From Streptomyces peucetius (GTDB lineage: Bacteria; Actinomycetota; Actinomycetes; Streptomycetales; Streptomycetaceae), in assembly GCF_025854275.1 (NCBI RefSeq), contig NZ_CP107567.1, forward strand, positions 3,038,001 through 3,102,000: a DNA stretch of 64,000 bases, in the 5' to 3' direction. A model generated the notes under the pieces. The model was not told where the DNA came from. It ran no database searches and worked only from the letters and a program-made list of their open reading frames with translations. The position numbers and the translations under genes were made by a program. This document shows positions 44,737-53,749 of the stretch, in pieces; positions within the stretch are counted from its first letter, which is position 1; each line of letters opens with the position of its first letter.

Positions 44737-45936
44737 TCAGATCGCGTCGAGCTCGTCGATCGTCACGTTCGACGGGCCGCGAGTGGTCTGCAGGTCGGCG
44801 GCCACGTCCTCGGCGGCCCGCAGGGCGCGGACCGCGTTCTGCCAGGTCAGCTTGGCCAGGTCGGCGTCGGACCAGCCGCGGCGCAGCAGCTCCGCGATCA
44901 GGTTCGGATAGCCCGCGACGTCCTCGAGGCCGGCCGGGGTGAAGGCCGTCCCGTCGAAGTCGCCGCCGATGCCGATGTGGTCGATGCCGGCGACCTCGCG
45001 CATGTGGTCGAGGTGGTCGGCGACCGTGGCGGCAGTGGCGACCGGCCTGGGGTTGGCCGCTTCGAACGCCTCGTGGATCTTCATCGCCCGCTCCGTGGTG
45101 TCCAGGTGGTGCAGGCCCTGGGCACGCATGTTCTCGTCCGCCGCGCGGGTCCACTCGACGGCCGCGGGGAGGATGAACTTCGGTACGAAGGTGGCCATCG
45201 CCACGCCCCCGTTGGCGGGCAGCAGGGCCAGCACCTCGTCGGGGATGTTGCGCGGGTGGTCGCAGACGGCCCGCGACGAGGAGTGCGAGAAGATCACCGG
45301 CGCGACGGACGTGGCGAGCGCGTGGCGCATCGTCGTCTCCGCGACGTGGGAGAGGTCGACGAGCATGCCGATGCGGTTCATCTCGCGTACGACCTCGTGG
45401 CCGAAGGCGGAGAGGCCTCCGACACCGGGCTCATCGGTCGCGGAGTCCGCCCAGGCGATGTTGTCGTTGTGCGTGAGGGTCATGTAGCGCACCCCGAGCG
45501 CGTACAGGGCACGCAGAGTGGCGAGCGAGTTGTTGATGGAGTGGCCGCCCTCGGCGCCCATGAGCGAGGCGATCCTGCCCTCGTCGCGGGCGATTTCCAT
45601 GTCCTCTGCGCTCAGGGCGCGCGCCAGGTCGGCGGGGTAGCGCTCGAGGAGCTGGTCGACGATGTCGATCTGCTCCAGGGTCGCGCTCACCGCCGTGTCG
45701 CCGGCCATGTCGCTGCGGACGTAGACGGACCAGAACTGGGCTCCGACCCCGCCGGCGCGCAGCCGCGGGATGTCGGTGTGGAGCCGGCCCTTCTGGTCGG
45801 CCGCGATGTCCATCCGGTCGAGGTCGTAGCGGACGTGTTCGCGCAGCGCCCAGGGGAGGTCGTTGTGGCCGTCGACGACGGGGTGGGCGGCGAGCAGCTC
45901 GCGGGCCCGCGGGCGGAGATCCGTGGGGGTTTCCAT
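44737..45936 (-). CDS. Membrane dipeptidase, peptidase family M19
   Basis: A 399-residue zinc dipeptidase with intact ligands: His24 and Asp26 in VDGHNDLPW, the bridging Glu in MGAEGGHSI, His in LTHNDN, His in IFSHSSSR, and the Asp in IGIGGDFDG. The family cleaves dipeptides, including those with a D-residue. The gene lies upstream of its degenerate paralogue on the same strand, with 121 bases between them. It is followed upstream by purE-purK at a 21-base gap. Confidence 0.95.
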   Translation of the reverse strand: METPTDLRPRARELLAAHPVVDGHNDLPWALREHVRYDLDRMDIAADQKGRLHTDIPRLRAGGVGAQFWSVYVRSDMAGDTAVSATLEQIDIVDQLLERYPADLARALSAEDMEIARDEGRIASLMGAEGGHSINNSLATLRALYALGVRYMTLTHNDNIAWADSATDEPGVGGLSAFGHEVVREMNRIGMLVDLSHVAETTMRHALATSVAPVIFSHSSSRAVCDHPRNIPDEVLALLPANGGVAMATFVPKFILPAAVEWTRAADENMRAQGLHHLDTTERAMKIHEAFEAANPRPVATAATVADHLDHMREVAGIDHIGIGGDFDGTAFTPAGLEDVAGYPNLIAELLRRGWSDADLAKLTWQNAVRALRAAEDVAADLQTTRGPSNVTIDELDAI

Positions 45937-45957
45937 TGGCTGTTACTTCCCGGCGCC

Positions 45958-46479
45958 CTACTTCCCGAAGCCGAAGGAGTCGCCGCCCGCGACCTTGGCG
46001 CGCAGCCGCTTGCCCTTCTCGGTGGCCTGGTCGTTCAGCTCCCGCTGGAAGTCCTTCATCCGGGCGAGCAGTTCCGTGTCGTGCGCGGCCAGGATGCGGG
46101 CGGCCAGCAGTCCGGCGTTGCGCGCCCCGGCGACCGAGACGGTGGCGACGGGGACCCCGGCGGGCATCTGCACGATGGACAGCAGGGAGTCCATGCCGTC
46201 GAGGTACTTCAGGGGCACGGGGACGCCGATGACCGGCAGCGGCGTGACGGAGGCGAGCATGCCCGGCAGGTGGGCCGCTCCCCCGGCGCCGGCGATGATC
46301 GCCTTGAGGCCGCGGTCGGCGGCCTCCTCCCCGTACGCGACCATCTCGCGCGGCATACGGTGCGCGGAGACGACGTCGACCTCGTACGCGATCTCGAACT
46401 CGTCGAGCGCCTGCGCGGCCGCCTCCATGACGGGCCAGTCGGAGTCGGACCCCATGACAATGCCAACGACAGGGCTCAT
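45958..46479 (-). CDS. purE: PurE, N5-carboxyaminoimidazole ribonucleotide mutase
   Basis: A 173-residue class I Pur[10 protein letters not shown] (10-18) and SAHRMP with the active-site His40 are visible, as are the [10 protein letters not shown] and [28 protein letters not shown] motifs. It moves the carboxylate of N5-CAIR to C4 in purine synthesis, after PurK. ATG 46479 is five bases past the purK stop; a GTG at 46488 would overlap that stop by four bases (GTGA) and is equally likely. Confidence 0.96.
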   Translation of the reverse strand: MSPVVGIVMGSDSDWPVMEAAAQALDEFEIAYEVDVVSAHRMPREMVAYGEEAADRGLKAIIAGAGGAAHLPGMLASVTPLPVIGVPVPLKYLDGMDSLLSIVQMPAGVPVATVSVAGARNAGLLAARILAAHDTELLARMKDFQRELNDQATEKGKRLRAKVAGGDSFGFGK

Positions 46480-46484
46480 GCTGT

Positions 46485-47636
46485 TCACTCGGTGATCGTT
46501 CCTCGCAGGTAGCCGGCGGCGTGGCGGGCGCGTTCGAGCGCGTCGGCCAGGTCGTCGCCGTAGGTGTTGACGTGCCCCACCTTGCGGCCGGGCTTCACGT
46601 CCTTGCCATACATATGGATCTTGAGCTGCGGGTCCCGGGCCATGCAGTGCAGATAGGCCGCGTACATGTCCGGGTAGTCTCCGCCGAGGACATTGCACAT
46701 CACCGTCCACCGGGCGCGGGGACGCGGGTCGCCCAGCGGCAGGTCCAGCACCGCACGGACATGGTTGGCGAACTGCGAGGTGACCGCGCCGTCCTGGGTC
46801 CAGTGACCGGAGTTGTGGGGCCGCATGGCCAGCTCGTTGACGAGGATGCCGCCGGTGCCGTCGGCATTCACGGTCTCGAACAGCTCGACGGCGAGATGAC
46901 CGACGACGTCGAGCTCCTTGGCGATGCGCAGCGCGAGCTCCTGCGCCTGGCCCGCCAGCTCGGGGTCGAGGTCGGGTGCGGGCGCGATCACCGTGTCGCA
47001 GACGCCGTCGACCTGCTGCGACTCGACGACCGGGTAGGCGACGGCCTGGCCGTGCGGGGAGCGGACGATGTTCGCCGCGAGCTCGCGGCGGAAATCGACC
47101 TTCTCCTCCGCGAGGACCGCGACACCGGCCCTGAACGGGGCCGCGGCGTCCTCCTCGGTGCGGACGAACCAGACGCCCTTGCCGTCGTATCCGCCCTGCA
47201 CCGTCTTCAGGATGACGGGGAAGCCCCCGACCTCCTCGGCGAACGCCGTCACGTCCGCCGGGTCGGTCACGATGCGGTGGCGCGGGCAGGGGGCGCCGAT
47301 CTCCATGAGCTTGGCGCGCATCACACCCTTGTCCTGGGCGTGCACCAGGGCCTCCGGCCCCGGCCGTACCGCGATGCCCTGCGCCTCAAGGGCGCGCAGG
47401 TGCTCGTACGGCACATGCTCGTGGTCGAAGGTGATCACGTCACAGCCGCGCGCGAACTCGAGGAGCGTGTCCAGGTCGCGATAGTCGCCGACGACGACAT
47501 CGCTCACCACCTGGGCCGCTGAGTCCTGGGGGGTGTCACTGAGGAGCTTGAACTTCAGGCCGAGGGGGATACCCGCCTCATGGGTCATGCGGGCGAGCTG
47601 ACCGCCGCCGACCATGCCGACTACCGGGAACGTCAC
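46485..47636 (-). CDS. purK: PurK, N5-carboxyaminoimidazole ribonucleotide synthase
   Basis: A 383-residue ATP-grasp enzyme. [12 protein letters not shown] at the N-terminus, [20 protein letters not shown] (ATP-binding loop) and [17 protein letters not shown] mark it as PurK. It makes N5-CAIR from AIR, ATP and bicarbonate, the substrate of PurE. GTG 47636 is chosen because AGGAG lies about five bases upstream and the fold begins at once; the frame extends to 47690. It is divergent from gtrA. Confidence 0.95.
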   Translation of the reverse strand: MTFPVVGMVGGGQLARMTHEAGIPLGLKFKLLSDTPQDSAAQVVSDVVVGDYRDLDTLLEFARGCDVITFDHEHVPYEHLRALEAQGIAVRPGPEALVHAQDKGVMRAKLMEIGAPCPRHRIVTDPADVTAFAEEVGGFPVILKTVQGGYDGKGVWFVRTEEDAAAPFRAGVAVLAEEKVDFRRELAANIVRSPHGQAVAYPVVESQQVDGVCDTVIAPAPDLDPELAGQAQELALRIAKELDVVGHLAVELFETVNADGTGGILVNELAMRPHNSGHWTQDGAVTSQFANHVRAVLDLPLGDPRPRARWTVMCNVLGGDYPDMYAAYLHCMARDPQLKIHMYGKDVKPGRKVGHVNTYGDDLADALERARHAAGYLRGTITE

Positions 47637-47798
47637 GCTCCTAGGGTATCCGCCCAGCCGGCGGGCCCTTGCTTCCGTATGTTCCGACAAGCACTGTGCC
47701 GCAGGTCACACCGCTCTCACGGCTCCCAGGCGACACGGAGAGCCGCTGGTTAGCATGACAGGTACGACGATGCCGACTGACGAGGCTGGGCTCGCACT

Positions 47799-48341
47799 AT
47801 GAGTGCTCGCACTACGAGCGGACGAGGCGGAAGGCTGCGGGGGCAGCTCCAGCAGCTCACCCGGGAAGTGGCCAAGTTCGGCGCGGTCGGCGGGGCGGGG
47901 CTGCTCGTCAACCTCGCGGTCTTCAATCTCGTACGGCAGGTCACCGAGATCCCGGTCGTCCGGGCGTCGATCCTGGCGACGGTCGTCGCGATCGCCTTCA
48001 ACTACGTGGGCTTCCGGTACTTCACCTACCGCGACCGCGACAAGACCCGCCGGACCCGCGAACTGACCCTGTTCCTGGTGTTCAGCGCCGTGGGCCTGGT
48101 GATCGAGAACGGCGTCCTGTACACGGCGACGTACGGCTTCGGCTGGGACACCCCGCTCCAGAGCAACATCTTCAAGTTCCTCGGGATCGGTGTCGCGACG
48201 CTGTTCCGGTTCTGGTCGTACCGCACCTGGGTGTTCCGGGCGCTGCCCCAGCGGGGGCCGGTGAAGCAGGCCGACTCGTTCCTCGCGCAGCGCCGGCCGC
48301 AGCCGGAACCCGAGCCGGTGCGGGACCCCGTCGGCCGCTGA
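47799..48341 (+). CDS. GtrA-family membrane protein
   Basis: A 180-residue protein with four hydrophobic segments in the GtrA arrangement: FGAVGGAGLLVNLAVFNLV, ILATVVAIAFNYVGFRYFTY, LTLFLVFSAVGLVIENGVLY and ILFKFLGIGVATLFRFWSYRTWVF-like. The family is thought to flip or bind lipid-linked glucose and similar carriers. Start ATG 47799; a TAGCAT at about 47752 could be its -10. The C-terminal tail is Pro/Gln/Arg-rich. Convergent with the histidine kinase gene. Confidence 0.92.
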   Translation: MSARTTSGRGGRLRGQLQQLTREVAKFGAVGGAGLLVNLAVFNLVRQVTEIPVVRASILATVVAIAFNYVGFRYFTYRDRDKTRRTRELTLFLVFSAVGLVIENGVLYTATYGFGWDTPLQSNIFKFLGIGVATLFRFWSYRTWVFRALPQRGPVKQADSFLAQRRPQPEPEPVRDPVGR

Positions 48342-48366
48342 CGCGCGGCGCGCACCGCGGGCCGGC

Positions 48367-49632
48367 TCATCTGACCGTCGGCTTCTCGTCCTTGCGCTTT
48401 CTCGCCACCCGGCTCAGGAAGAGCGCGAACACGGGCGGGTGCTGCTGGAGCAGCTCCAGCCGGCCGCCGTCCGCCTCCGCCAGGTCCCGCGCGACCGCCA
48501 GCCCGATGCCGGTCGAGTTGCGGCCGCTGATGGTCCGCTCGAAGATCCGCGCCCCGAGATCGCTCGACACGCCGGGCCCCTCGTCCGTCACCTCCACCAC
48601 CGCCTGGTTGCCGGTGACCCTGGTGCGCACGGCGATGGTGCCGCCGCCGTGCATCAGCGAGTTCTCGATCAGCGCCGCGAGGACCTGGGCCACCGCGCCG
48701 GGCGTGCCGACGGCCCGCATGCCCTGGCGGCCCGAGCAGACGATGGCCCGGCCGGCGCTGCGGCAGACCGGGCGCCACTCCTCCAGCTGCTGCTTGACCA
48801 CCTCGTCCAGGTCGAAGACGACGGCCGAGCCCGTGCGCGGGTCGCGCGAGTTCGTCAGCAGCCGCTGGACCACGTCGGTGAGCCGCTCCACCTGGGTGAG
48901 GGCGATGCTCGCCTCCTCCTTCACGGTCTCCAGGTCGTCGGTGACCGTGATCTCCTCCAGCCGCATCGACAGCGCGGTCAGCGGTGTACGGAGCTGATGG
49001 GAGGCGTCCGCCGCGAGCCGCCGCTCCGCCGTCAGCATCCGGGCGATGCGCTCCGCGCTGGCGTCGAGCACGTCGGCGACCCGGTCCAGCTCGGGCACGC
49101 CGTAGCGGCGGTGGCGGGGCCGCGGGTCGCCGGACCCGAGGCGTTCCGCGGTCTCCGCGAGGTCGGTGAGCGGTGAGCCGAGCCGGTTGGCCTGGCGCAC
49201 CGCGAGCAGTACGGCCGCGACGACGGCGAGCAGCGCCACCCCGCCGATGATCAGCAGGGACCGGCCGACCTCACGGTTCACGGAGGAGCGGGACTCCTCC
49301 ACGGTGACCGTGATGCCCGGCTCGCCCTGCGCGGTGCCACGGATGACGCCGCCGGAGGGCGGCTCGCCGATCTCGATGGGTTCCCGGCCGGGGACACGGA
49401 TGTGGGCGTAGCGGGTGATGTCGCCCTGATCGGCGAGAATGTCCGGATTGACCGGCTCACCGCCGACCAGGCGGCTCTCGACGATGCTGACGAGGCGCAG
49501 AGCGTCGGAGTCCACGCTCTCCTGGGCACTGCTGGTGATGGTGCGCGTCTCGACGAGCACCAGGGAGACGCCGAAGACGGCGATGACGACGAGCACCACG
49601 GCGAGTGTGGAGGTGATCAGACGGCGGCGCAT
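48367..49632 (-). CDS. Sensor histidine kinase (HAMP type)
   Basis: A 421-residue kinase with two membrane segments (about 9-27 and 126-146) bracketing a ~95-residue extracytoplasmic sensor. A HAMP domain follows (148-200), then the H-box ASHQLRTPLTAL with phosphorylatable His212, the N-box LAALIENSLMHGG and the G-boxes DEGPGVSSD and GRNSTGIGLAVAR. It should autophosphorylate and pass phosphate to the response regulator encoded 21 bases upstream. The signal is unknown. Confidence 0.95.
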   Translation of the reverse strand: MRRRLITSTLAVVLVVIAVFGVSLVLVETRTITSSAQESVDSDALRLVSIVESRLVGGEPVNPDILADQGDITRYAHIRVPGREPIEIGEPPSGGVIRGTAQGEPGITVTVEESRSSVNREVGRSLLIIGGVALLAVVAAVLLAVRQANRLGSPLTDLAETAERLGSGDPRPRHRRYGVPELDRVADVLDASAERIARMLTAERRLAADASHQLRTPLTALSMRLEEITVTDDLETVKEEASIALTQVERLTDVVQRLLTNSRDPRTGSAVVFDLDEVVKQQLEEWRPVCRSAGRAIVCSGRQGMRAVGTPGAVAQVLAALIENSLMHGGGTIAVRTRVTGNQAVVEVTDEGPGVSSDLGARIFERTISGRNSTGIGLAVARDLAEADGGRLELLQQHPPVFALFLSRVARKRKDEKPTVR

Positions 49633-49653
49633 GGTGCCCGGACTTCCTGGGGG

Positions 49654-50331
49654 TCAGGACTTCTCGAAGCGGAAGCCCACTCCGCGCACAGTAGCGATGT
49701 AACGGGGGTTCGCCGCGTCGTCGCCGAGCTTCTTGCGCAGCCAGGAGATGTGCATGTCGAGGGTCTTGGTGGACGACCACCAGGTGGTGTCCCAGACCTC
49801 GCGCATCAGCTGCTCGCGGGTGACGACCCGGCCGGCATCCCTGACCAGGACGCGCAGCAGGTCGAACTCCTTCGCCGTCAGCTGCAGCTCCTCGTCGCCC
49901 ATCCAGGCGCGGTGGGACTCGACGTCGATCCGGACACCGTGCGTGGCGGGCGCCGGTACGGCCTCCGTGGCGCCGCGCCGCAGCAGGGCCCGGACCCGGG
50001 CGAGCAGCTCGGCGAGGCGGAACGGCTTGGTGACGTAGTCGTCGGCGCCCGCGTCGAGGCCCACGACGGTGTCCACCTCGTCGGCGCGTGCGGTGAGCAC
50101 CAGGATCGGGATCGAGTGCCCCTCGGCGCGCAGCCGGCGGGCGACCTCCAGGCCGTCCATATCGGGCAGCCCGAGATCGAGCACCACGAGATCCGCGCCG
50201 CCGGCGAGTCCCGCGTCGAGGGCCGACGGGCCGTCCTCGCGTACCTCCACCTCGTATCCCTCCCGGCGCAGGGCACGGGCCAGCGGTTCCGAGATGGACG
50301 CGTCGTCCTCGGCGAGCAGTACACGGGTCAT
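49654..50331 (-). CDS. OmpR/PhoB-family response regulator
   Basis: A 225-residue regulator. The receiver has acidic residues EDD (8-10), phosphoacceptor Asp52 in VVLDLGLPDMDG, a conserved Thr in LTARADEVD and Lys in VTKPF. The C-terminal winged helix contains LTAKEFDLLRVLV, VTREQLMREVW and DMHISWLRKKLGDDAANPRYIATVRGVGFRF. It is first in the operon with the kinase. A minus-strand promoter candidate lies at 50436-50464. Confidence 0.96.
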   Translation of the reverse strand: MTRVLLAEDDASISEPLARALRREGYEVEVREDGPSALDAGLAGGADLVVLDLGLPDMDGLEVARRLRAEGHSIPILVLTARADEVDTVVGLDAGADDYVTKPFRLAELLARVRALLRRGATEAVPAPATHGVRIDVESHRAWMGDEELQLTAKEFDLLRVLVRDAGRVVTREQLMREVWDTTWWSSTKTLDMHISWLRKKLGDDAANPRYIATVRGVGFRFEKS

Positions 50332-50435
50332 GGGGTGATGGTAGTCCGCGGTGACCGGCCCTCGGGGCGTGATCGTGGGACCCTGCGGCTATAGGGTGCG
50401 ATCCTGATTGACACCTTCGATTCAGGGCACGCGGT

Positions 50436-50464
50436 TCCATATTCACCTGTGATTCATGTCTCAA
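50436..50464 (-). promoter_or_regulatory. Candidate promoter for the two-component operon
   Basis: On the minus strand TTGAGA (50464-50459) is 17 bp from TATGGA (50441-50436), giving a leader of about 100 nt before the response regulator ATG. Confidence 0.4.
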
Positions 50465-50496
50465 GTCCTTCCATATGCCGCACTGTCGTGTCGTAT

Positions 50497-50564
50497 GGTG
50501 GCGAGACTCCCGTAGTGCAACTCGGGGACCTTTGGCTGCCCTGCGCACCGAAGGTCTCTTTTTC
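50497..50564 (+). promoter_or_regulatory. Candidate transcription attenuator upstream of the POT transporter
   Basis: GACCTTTGG (50527-50535) pairs with CCGAAGGTC (50548-50556) in a 9-bp stem with one wobble pair, followed by TCTTTTTC: an intrinsic terminator 255 bases before the transporter ATG. The left side of that stem overlaps CTCGGGGACC (50521-50530), which can instead pair with GGTGGCGAG (50497-50505). The two folds exclude each other. The rest of the 487-base gap (50332-50818) holds only the divergent promoter candidate. A short transcript ending here could also be a small RNA. Confidence 0.5.
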
Positions 50565-50818
50565 TGCATGAAGGTCGGCCCGGTACCGTTCCATCCGTTT
50601 CGAGCCCGGCCTCACGCAGCGAATGACCTGTTGGCCGGGCTCCGGGTGCGACACGGCGTCCGGGGCGTGGATCCCGGTGCGGGCCGTTCCCGACCTCCGA
50701 TTCGCGGAGGGGCCCCTGACAGACGTGGGGGCGGACGGCCCCGTACCGGTGCCGGCCTCCCCCCACCGGGCGCGCATCGCTCACGAAGCGCCGCGTCCCG
50801 AGCAAGCAAGGATCGACC

Positions 50819-52318
50819 ATGGCGTCCAGCCTGACGACGGATTCGGCCAGTACCCCTGGCTCGGAGAAGACGTTCCTCGGCCACCCACGCGGTCTGGCCA
50901 TTCTCTTCATGACCGAGATGTGGGAGCGCTACAGCTTCTACGGCATGCGCGCCTTGCTCGTGCTGTACCTGTCGGCCAAGGTCGCCGACGGCGGTCTCGG
51001 TTTCGACGCGGCGACAGCCGTCGCCATCTACTCCGTCTACAACGCCATGGTCTACCTGCTCGCCCTGCCGGGCGGCTGGTTCGGTGACCGTGTGTGGGGT
51101 GCGCGGAAGACGGTCGCCGTCTCCGGCACGATCATCATGATCGGCCACTTCATGCTGGCCCTGCCGATGGAGGTCTCGTTCTTCGTCGGACTGGCCCTCA
51201 TCGCGGCCGGTTCCGGTCTCCTCAAGGCCAACATCTCCACGATGGTCGGCCACCTCTACCGGGACAAGAACGACCCGCGCCGCGACGGCGGCTTCACGAT
51301 CTTCTACATGGGCATCAACCTCGGTGCCTTCGCCGCACCGCTGACGATCGGGCTCGTGGGCCAGAAGGTCAACTGGCACTACGGCTTCGCCCTGGCCGGT
51401 GTCGGCATGGCGCTCGGACTGATCTGCTACTTCCTCGGCTCCCGCACGCTGGCCCCGGAGTCCAGCCGGGTGCCCGCCCCGCTCTCGGACGCCGAGCGCG
51501 CAGGCGTCATCAAGAAGGTGCTGACCTGGCTCGCCGTCGCGGCTGTCGCGTACGCCGTCGTCGGACTCTCCGGTTCGTACACCATCGACTGGGTCCTGTG
51601 GCCGCTGACCGTTCTCGGACTGGTCCTGCCCGCCTGGTACCTGCTCCGCATCAAGCGCGACCCGGACCTGGAGCCCGTCGAGCGCTCGCGGATGTCCGCG
51701 TACGTCTGGTTCTTCGTGGCCGCGGCCATCTTCTGGGGCATCTACGACCAGACCGGCTCCACCCTGAGCCTGTTCGCCGAGCACAACACCGACCTGTCGC
51801 TGCTCGGCTGGGAGTTCCCGGCCAGCTACTTCCAGTCGCTGAACCCGCTCTACGTGATGGCTCTCGCTCCGGTCTTCGCCTGGCTCTGGGTCTCGCTGGC
51901 CCGCCGCTCCAAGGAGCCGAGCACGCTGGTGAAGTTCACGATGGGCCTGGTCCTGGTCGGCGGCTCGTTCTTCGTGATGATGCTGGCCCAGGCCGCGTCC
52001 GCGGGCGGCGTCATGGTCACCCCGCTGTGGCTGTGCTCGGTGTACCTGTTCCAGACCGTCGGTGAGCTCACCCTCTCCCCGGTCGGCCTGTCACTGACGA
52101 CCAAGCTGGCCCCCGCCAAGTACGCGTCGCAGATGATGGGCGTCTGGTTCCTGGCCGTCACCGCCGGTGACTCGGTCATCGCGCTGCTGCAGCTGCTGGG
52201 CGCGCCGACCGACACCACATGGTGGTTCGCCAGCCAGGGCGCGCTCGCTGTGATCGCCGGTGTCGCGATCTACATGTACCGCAGGAAGGTGCAGCCCCTC
52301 ATGGGCGGCGTGCACTGA
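50819..52318 (+). CDS. POT/PTR-family proton-dependent oligopeptide transporter
   Basis: A 499-residue membrane protein with about 14 hydrophobic segments. The POT signature is clear: TEMWERYSFYGMRALLVLYL near the start (ExxERFxYY motif), GGWFGDRVWGARKT, GLLKANISTMVGHLY and FTIFYMGINLGAF. It imports di- and tripeptides with protons. ATG 50819 follows AAGGAT. It has a long leader with an apparent terminator, so expression may be controlled by attenuation, and it ends at a strong hairpin. Confidence 0.96.
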   Translation: MASSLTTDSASTPGSEKTFLGHPRGLAILFMTEMWERYSFYGMRALLVLYLSAKVADGGLGFDAATAVAIYSVYNAMVYLLALPGGWFGDRVWGARKTVAVSGTIIMIGHFMLALPMEVSFFVGLALIAAGSGLLKANISTMVGHLYRDKNDPRRDGGFTIFYMGINLGAFAAPLTIGLVGQKVNWHYGFALAGVGMALGLICYFLGSRTLAPESSRVPAPLSDAERAGVIKKVLTWLAVAAVAYAVVGLSGSYTIDWVLWPLTVLGLVLPAWYLLRIKRDPDLEPVERSRMSAYVWFFVAAAIFWGIYDQTGSTLSLFAEHNTDLSLLGWEFPASYFQSLNPLYVMALAPVFAWLWVSLARRSKEPSTLVKFTMGLVLVGGSFFVMMLAQAASAGGVMVTPLWLCSVYLFQTVGELTLSPVGLSLTTKLAPAKYASQMMGVWFLAVTAGDSVIALLQLLGAPTDTTWWFASQGALAVIAGVAIYMYRRKVQPLMGGVH

Positions 52319-52330
52319 CCGGTCCGCTCT

Positions 52331-52374
52331 GCCGGAGGGCCGCCGCACCGTTTCCGGTGCGGCGGCCCTCCGGC
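52331..52374. terminator. Bidirectional terminator
   Basis: A perfect 20-bp stem (52331-52350 with 52355-52374) with a TTTC loop, between the convergent transporter gene and the surface-protein operon. Confidence 0.87.
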
Positions 52375-52378
52375 GTTG

Positions 52379-53749
52379 TCAGCGCCGGAGACGCTGCCAC
52401 GGGGTGAACGTGAACACCGCGCCGCCGAGCAGGATCACCGTGCCCGCGACGAGGGCGAGGGCGCGCAGGGCGCCGGTGTTCTCCGCGCCGGTCTGGGCGA
52501 GGCCGCCGGAGCTGCCGCCCGTGCCGCCCGTGCCACCCGAGGTCGTGCCACCGGACGTCGTGCCGCCCGACGCGCCCCCCGGCTGGGCCGAGGTGTCGAG
52601 CTCCAGGGAGAACGGGACGTCGGCCGGCGGGGTGCAGGTCGTGGTGGTGCCGAGCGCCTCGACCGTGAGGACGCCGGGACTGAGCGTCGCCCTGCCGGTG
52701 GCGCCCGGCTTGTACGTGCCCGTGAGGTCGGGGATCTCGATGGGGTCGCCGGACTTGATGGGTTCCTCGTTGGTCGGCCCCTCGACGTGCACGAAGCCCT
52801 TGTCGGCCCCGCCGAGCTCGACCTCCATGGAGGGCTTGACCGAGTCGGCCGGGATGTCGGCGGGGCTGTCCATCACGGACTTGGAGAACTTCACGGTCAG
52901 GTCGTAGTTCCCGCCGTTCTTACTGGCGTCGATACGGACCGGGGAGACGGCGTCCTTGTCGCCGATGGGCGTCTTGCAGGCGTACGCGACCTCGACCTCC
53001 TTGCCCTGGAAGTCGCTCGGGCCGGGGTCGGTGGGTGCGGGGTCACCGCCGCCCGTGGCGCCGCCGTCGGTGCCCCCGGAGGTCGTGGTGCCCCCGGAGG
53101 TCGTGGCCCCGCCGTCGCTCCCGCCGGAGGTCGTGCCGCCGCTGCTCGTGCCGCCGGACGTCGTACCGCCCGAGGTCGTGCCGCCGGACGTCGTGCCGCC
53201 TCCGTCTTCCGTCACCTTGATCGTCGCGCCGGTCGCGACCGTCTCCTTCGGCGCGCACTTCGTGTCCGTCGAAATCGGCTTCGAGACATTGATGGCGTAC
53301 GCGCCCGGTGTCAGCGTGACCTCTCCGGCCCTCTCCAGCTTCAGCGTGGCTTTCATGTCGGGCAGGATCATCGGGCTGTTCTTCGGGATCGGCGGGTTCC
53401 GGCGCGGGCCCTCCAGCTTCAGCTCGCCGCTCGCCGCGCCGCCCAGGGTGATCGTGCCGGTCGGTTTGACCGTGTCCTTCTGCAGATCCAGGATGTCCGG
53501 GTTCTTGGACGCGGCCCGGACGGTCTTCCACACCACCTCGACCTCGTCGCCGACCTTCGCCTCCTCGGGTGCGGTGATCTGCACCGTGGTGGTGCCCTGC
53601 ACGGGCGGCAGACCTGAGATGGGCGGCGGGATGCACTCCGTCGCGTACGAGACCTCTGCGGCCTGGGCGGGGCTCGCGGCCAGCAGTGTCCCCGCGCCGC
53701 CGAGCATCAGCGCGACCCCGGCCGCGCTCATCCTCCGTTGCGTACTCAC
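52379..53749 (-). CDS. Two-domain surface protein with LAQTG sortase signal
   Basis: A 456-residue secreted protein. A signal peptide (about 1-31) precedes two homologous beta-sandwich domains (about 32-180 and 240-390), each starting near a Cys (YATECIPPP, YACKTPIGD) and carrying a second Cys (TKCAP, TTCTP) that could form a disulfide. They are joined by a (T/S)SGGT-rich linker repeated about ten times. A second Gly/Ser linker leads to LAQTG (417-421), a hydrophobic segment and RLRR, a class E-type sorting signal. It is the last gene of a four-gene operon and its GTG overlaps the upstream stop (GTGA). The domain matches that of the first gene in the operon. Confidence 0.85.
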   Translation of the reverse strand: MSTQRRMSAAGVALMLGGAGTLLAASPAQAAEVSYATECIPPPISGLPPVQGTTTVQITAPEEAKVGDEVEVVWKTVRAASKNPDILDLQKDTVKPTGTITLGGAASGELKLEGPRRNPPIPKNSPMILPDMKATLKLERAGEVTLTPGAYAINVSKPISTDTKCAPKETVATGATIKVTEDGGGTTSGGTTSGGTTSGGTSSGGTTSGGSDGGATTSGGTTTSGGTDGGATGGGDPAPTDPGPSDFQGKEVEVAYACKTPIGDKDAVSPVRIDASKNGGNYDLTVKFSKSVMDSPADIPADSVKPSMEVELGGADKGFVHVEGPTNEEPIKSGDPIEIPDLTGTYKPGATGRATLSPGVLTVEALGTTTTCTPPADVPFSLELDTSAQPGGASGGTTSGGTTSGGTGGTGGSSGGLAQTGAENTGALRALALVAGTVILLGGAVFTFTPWQRLRR

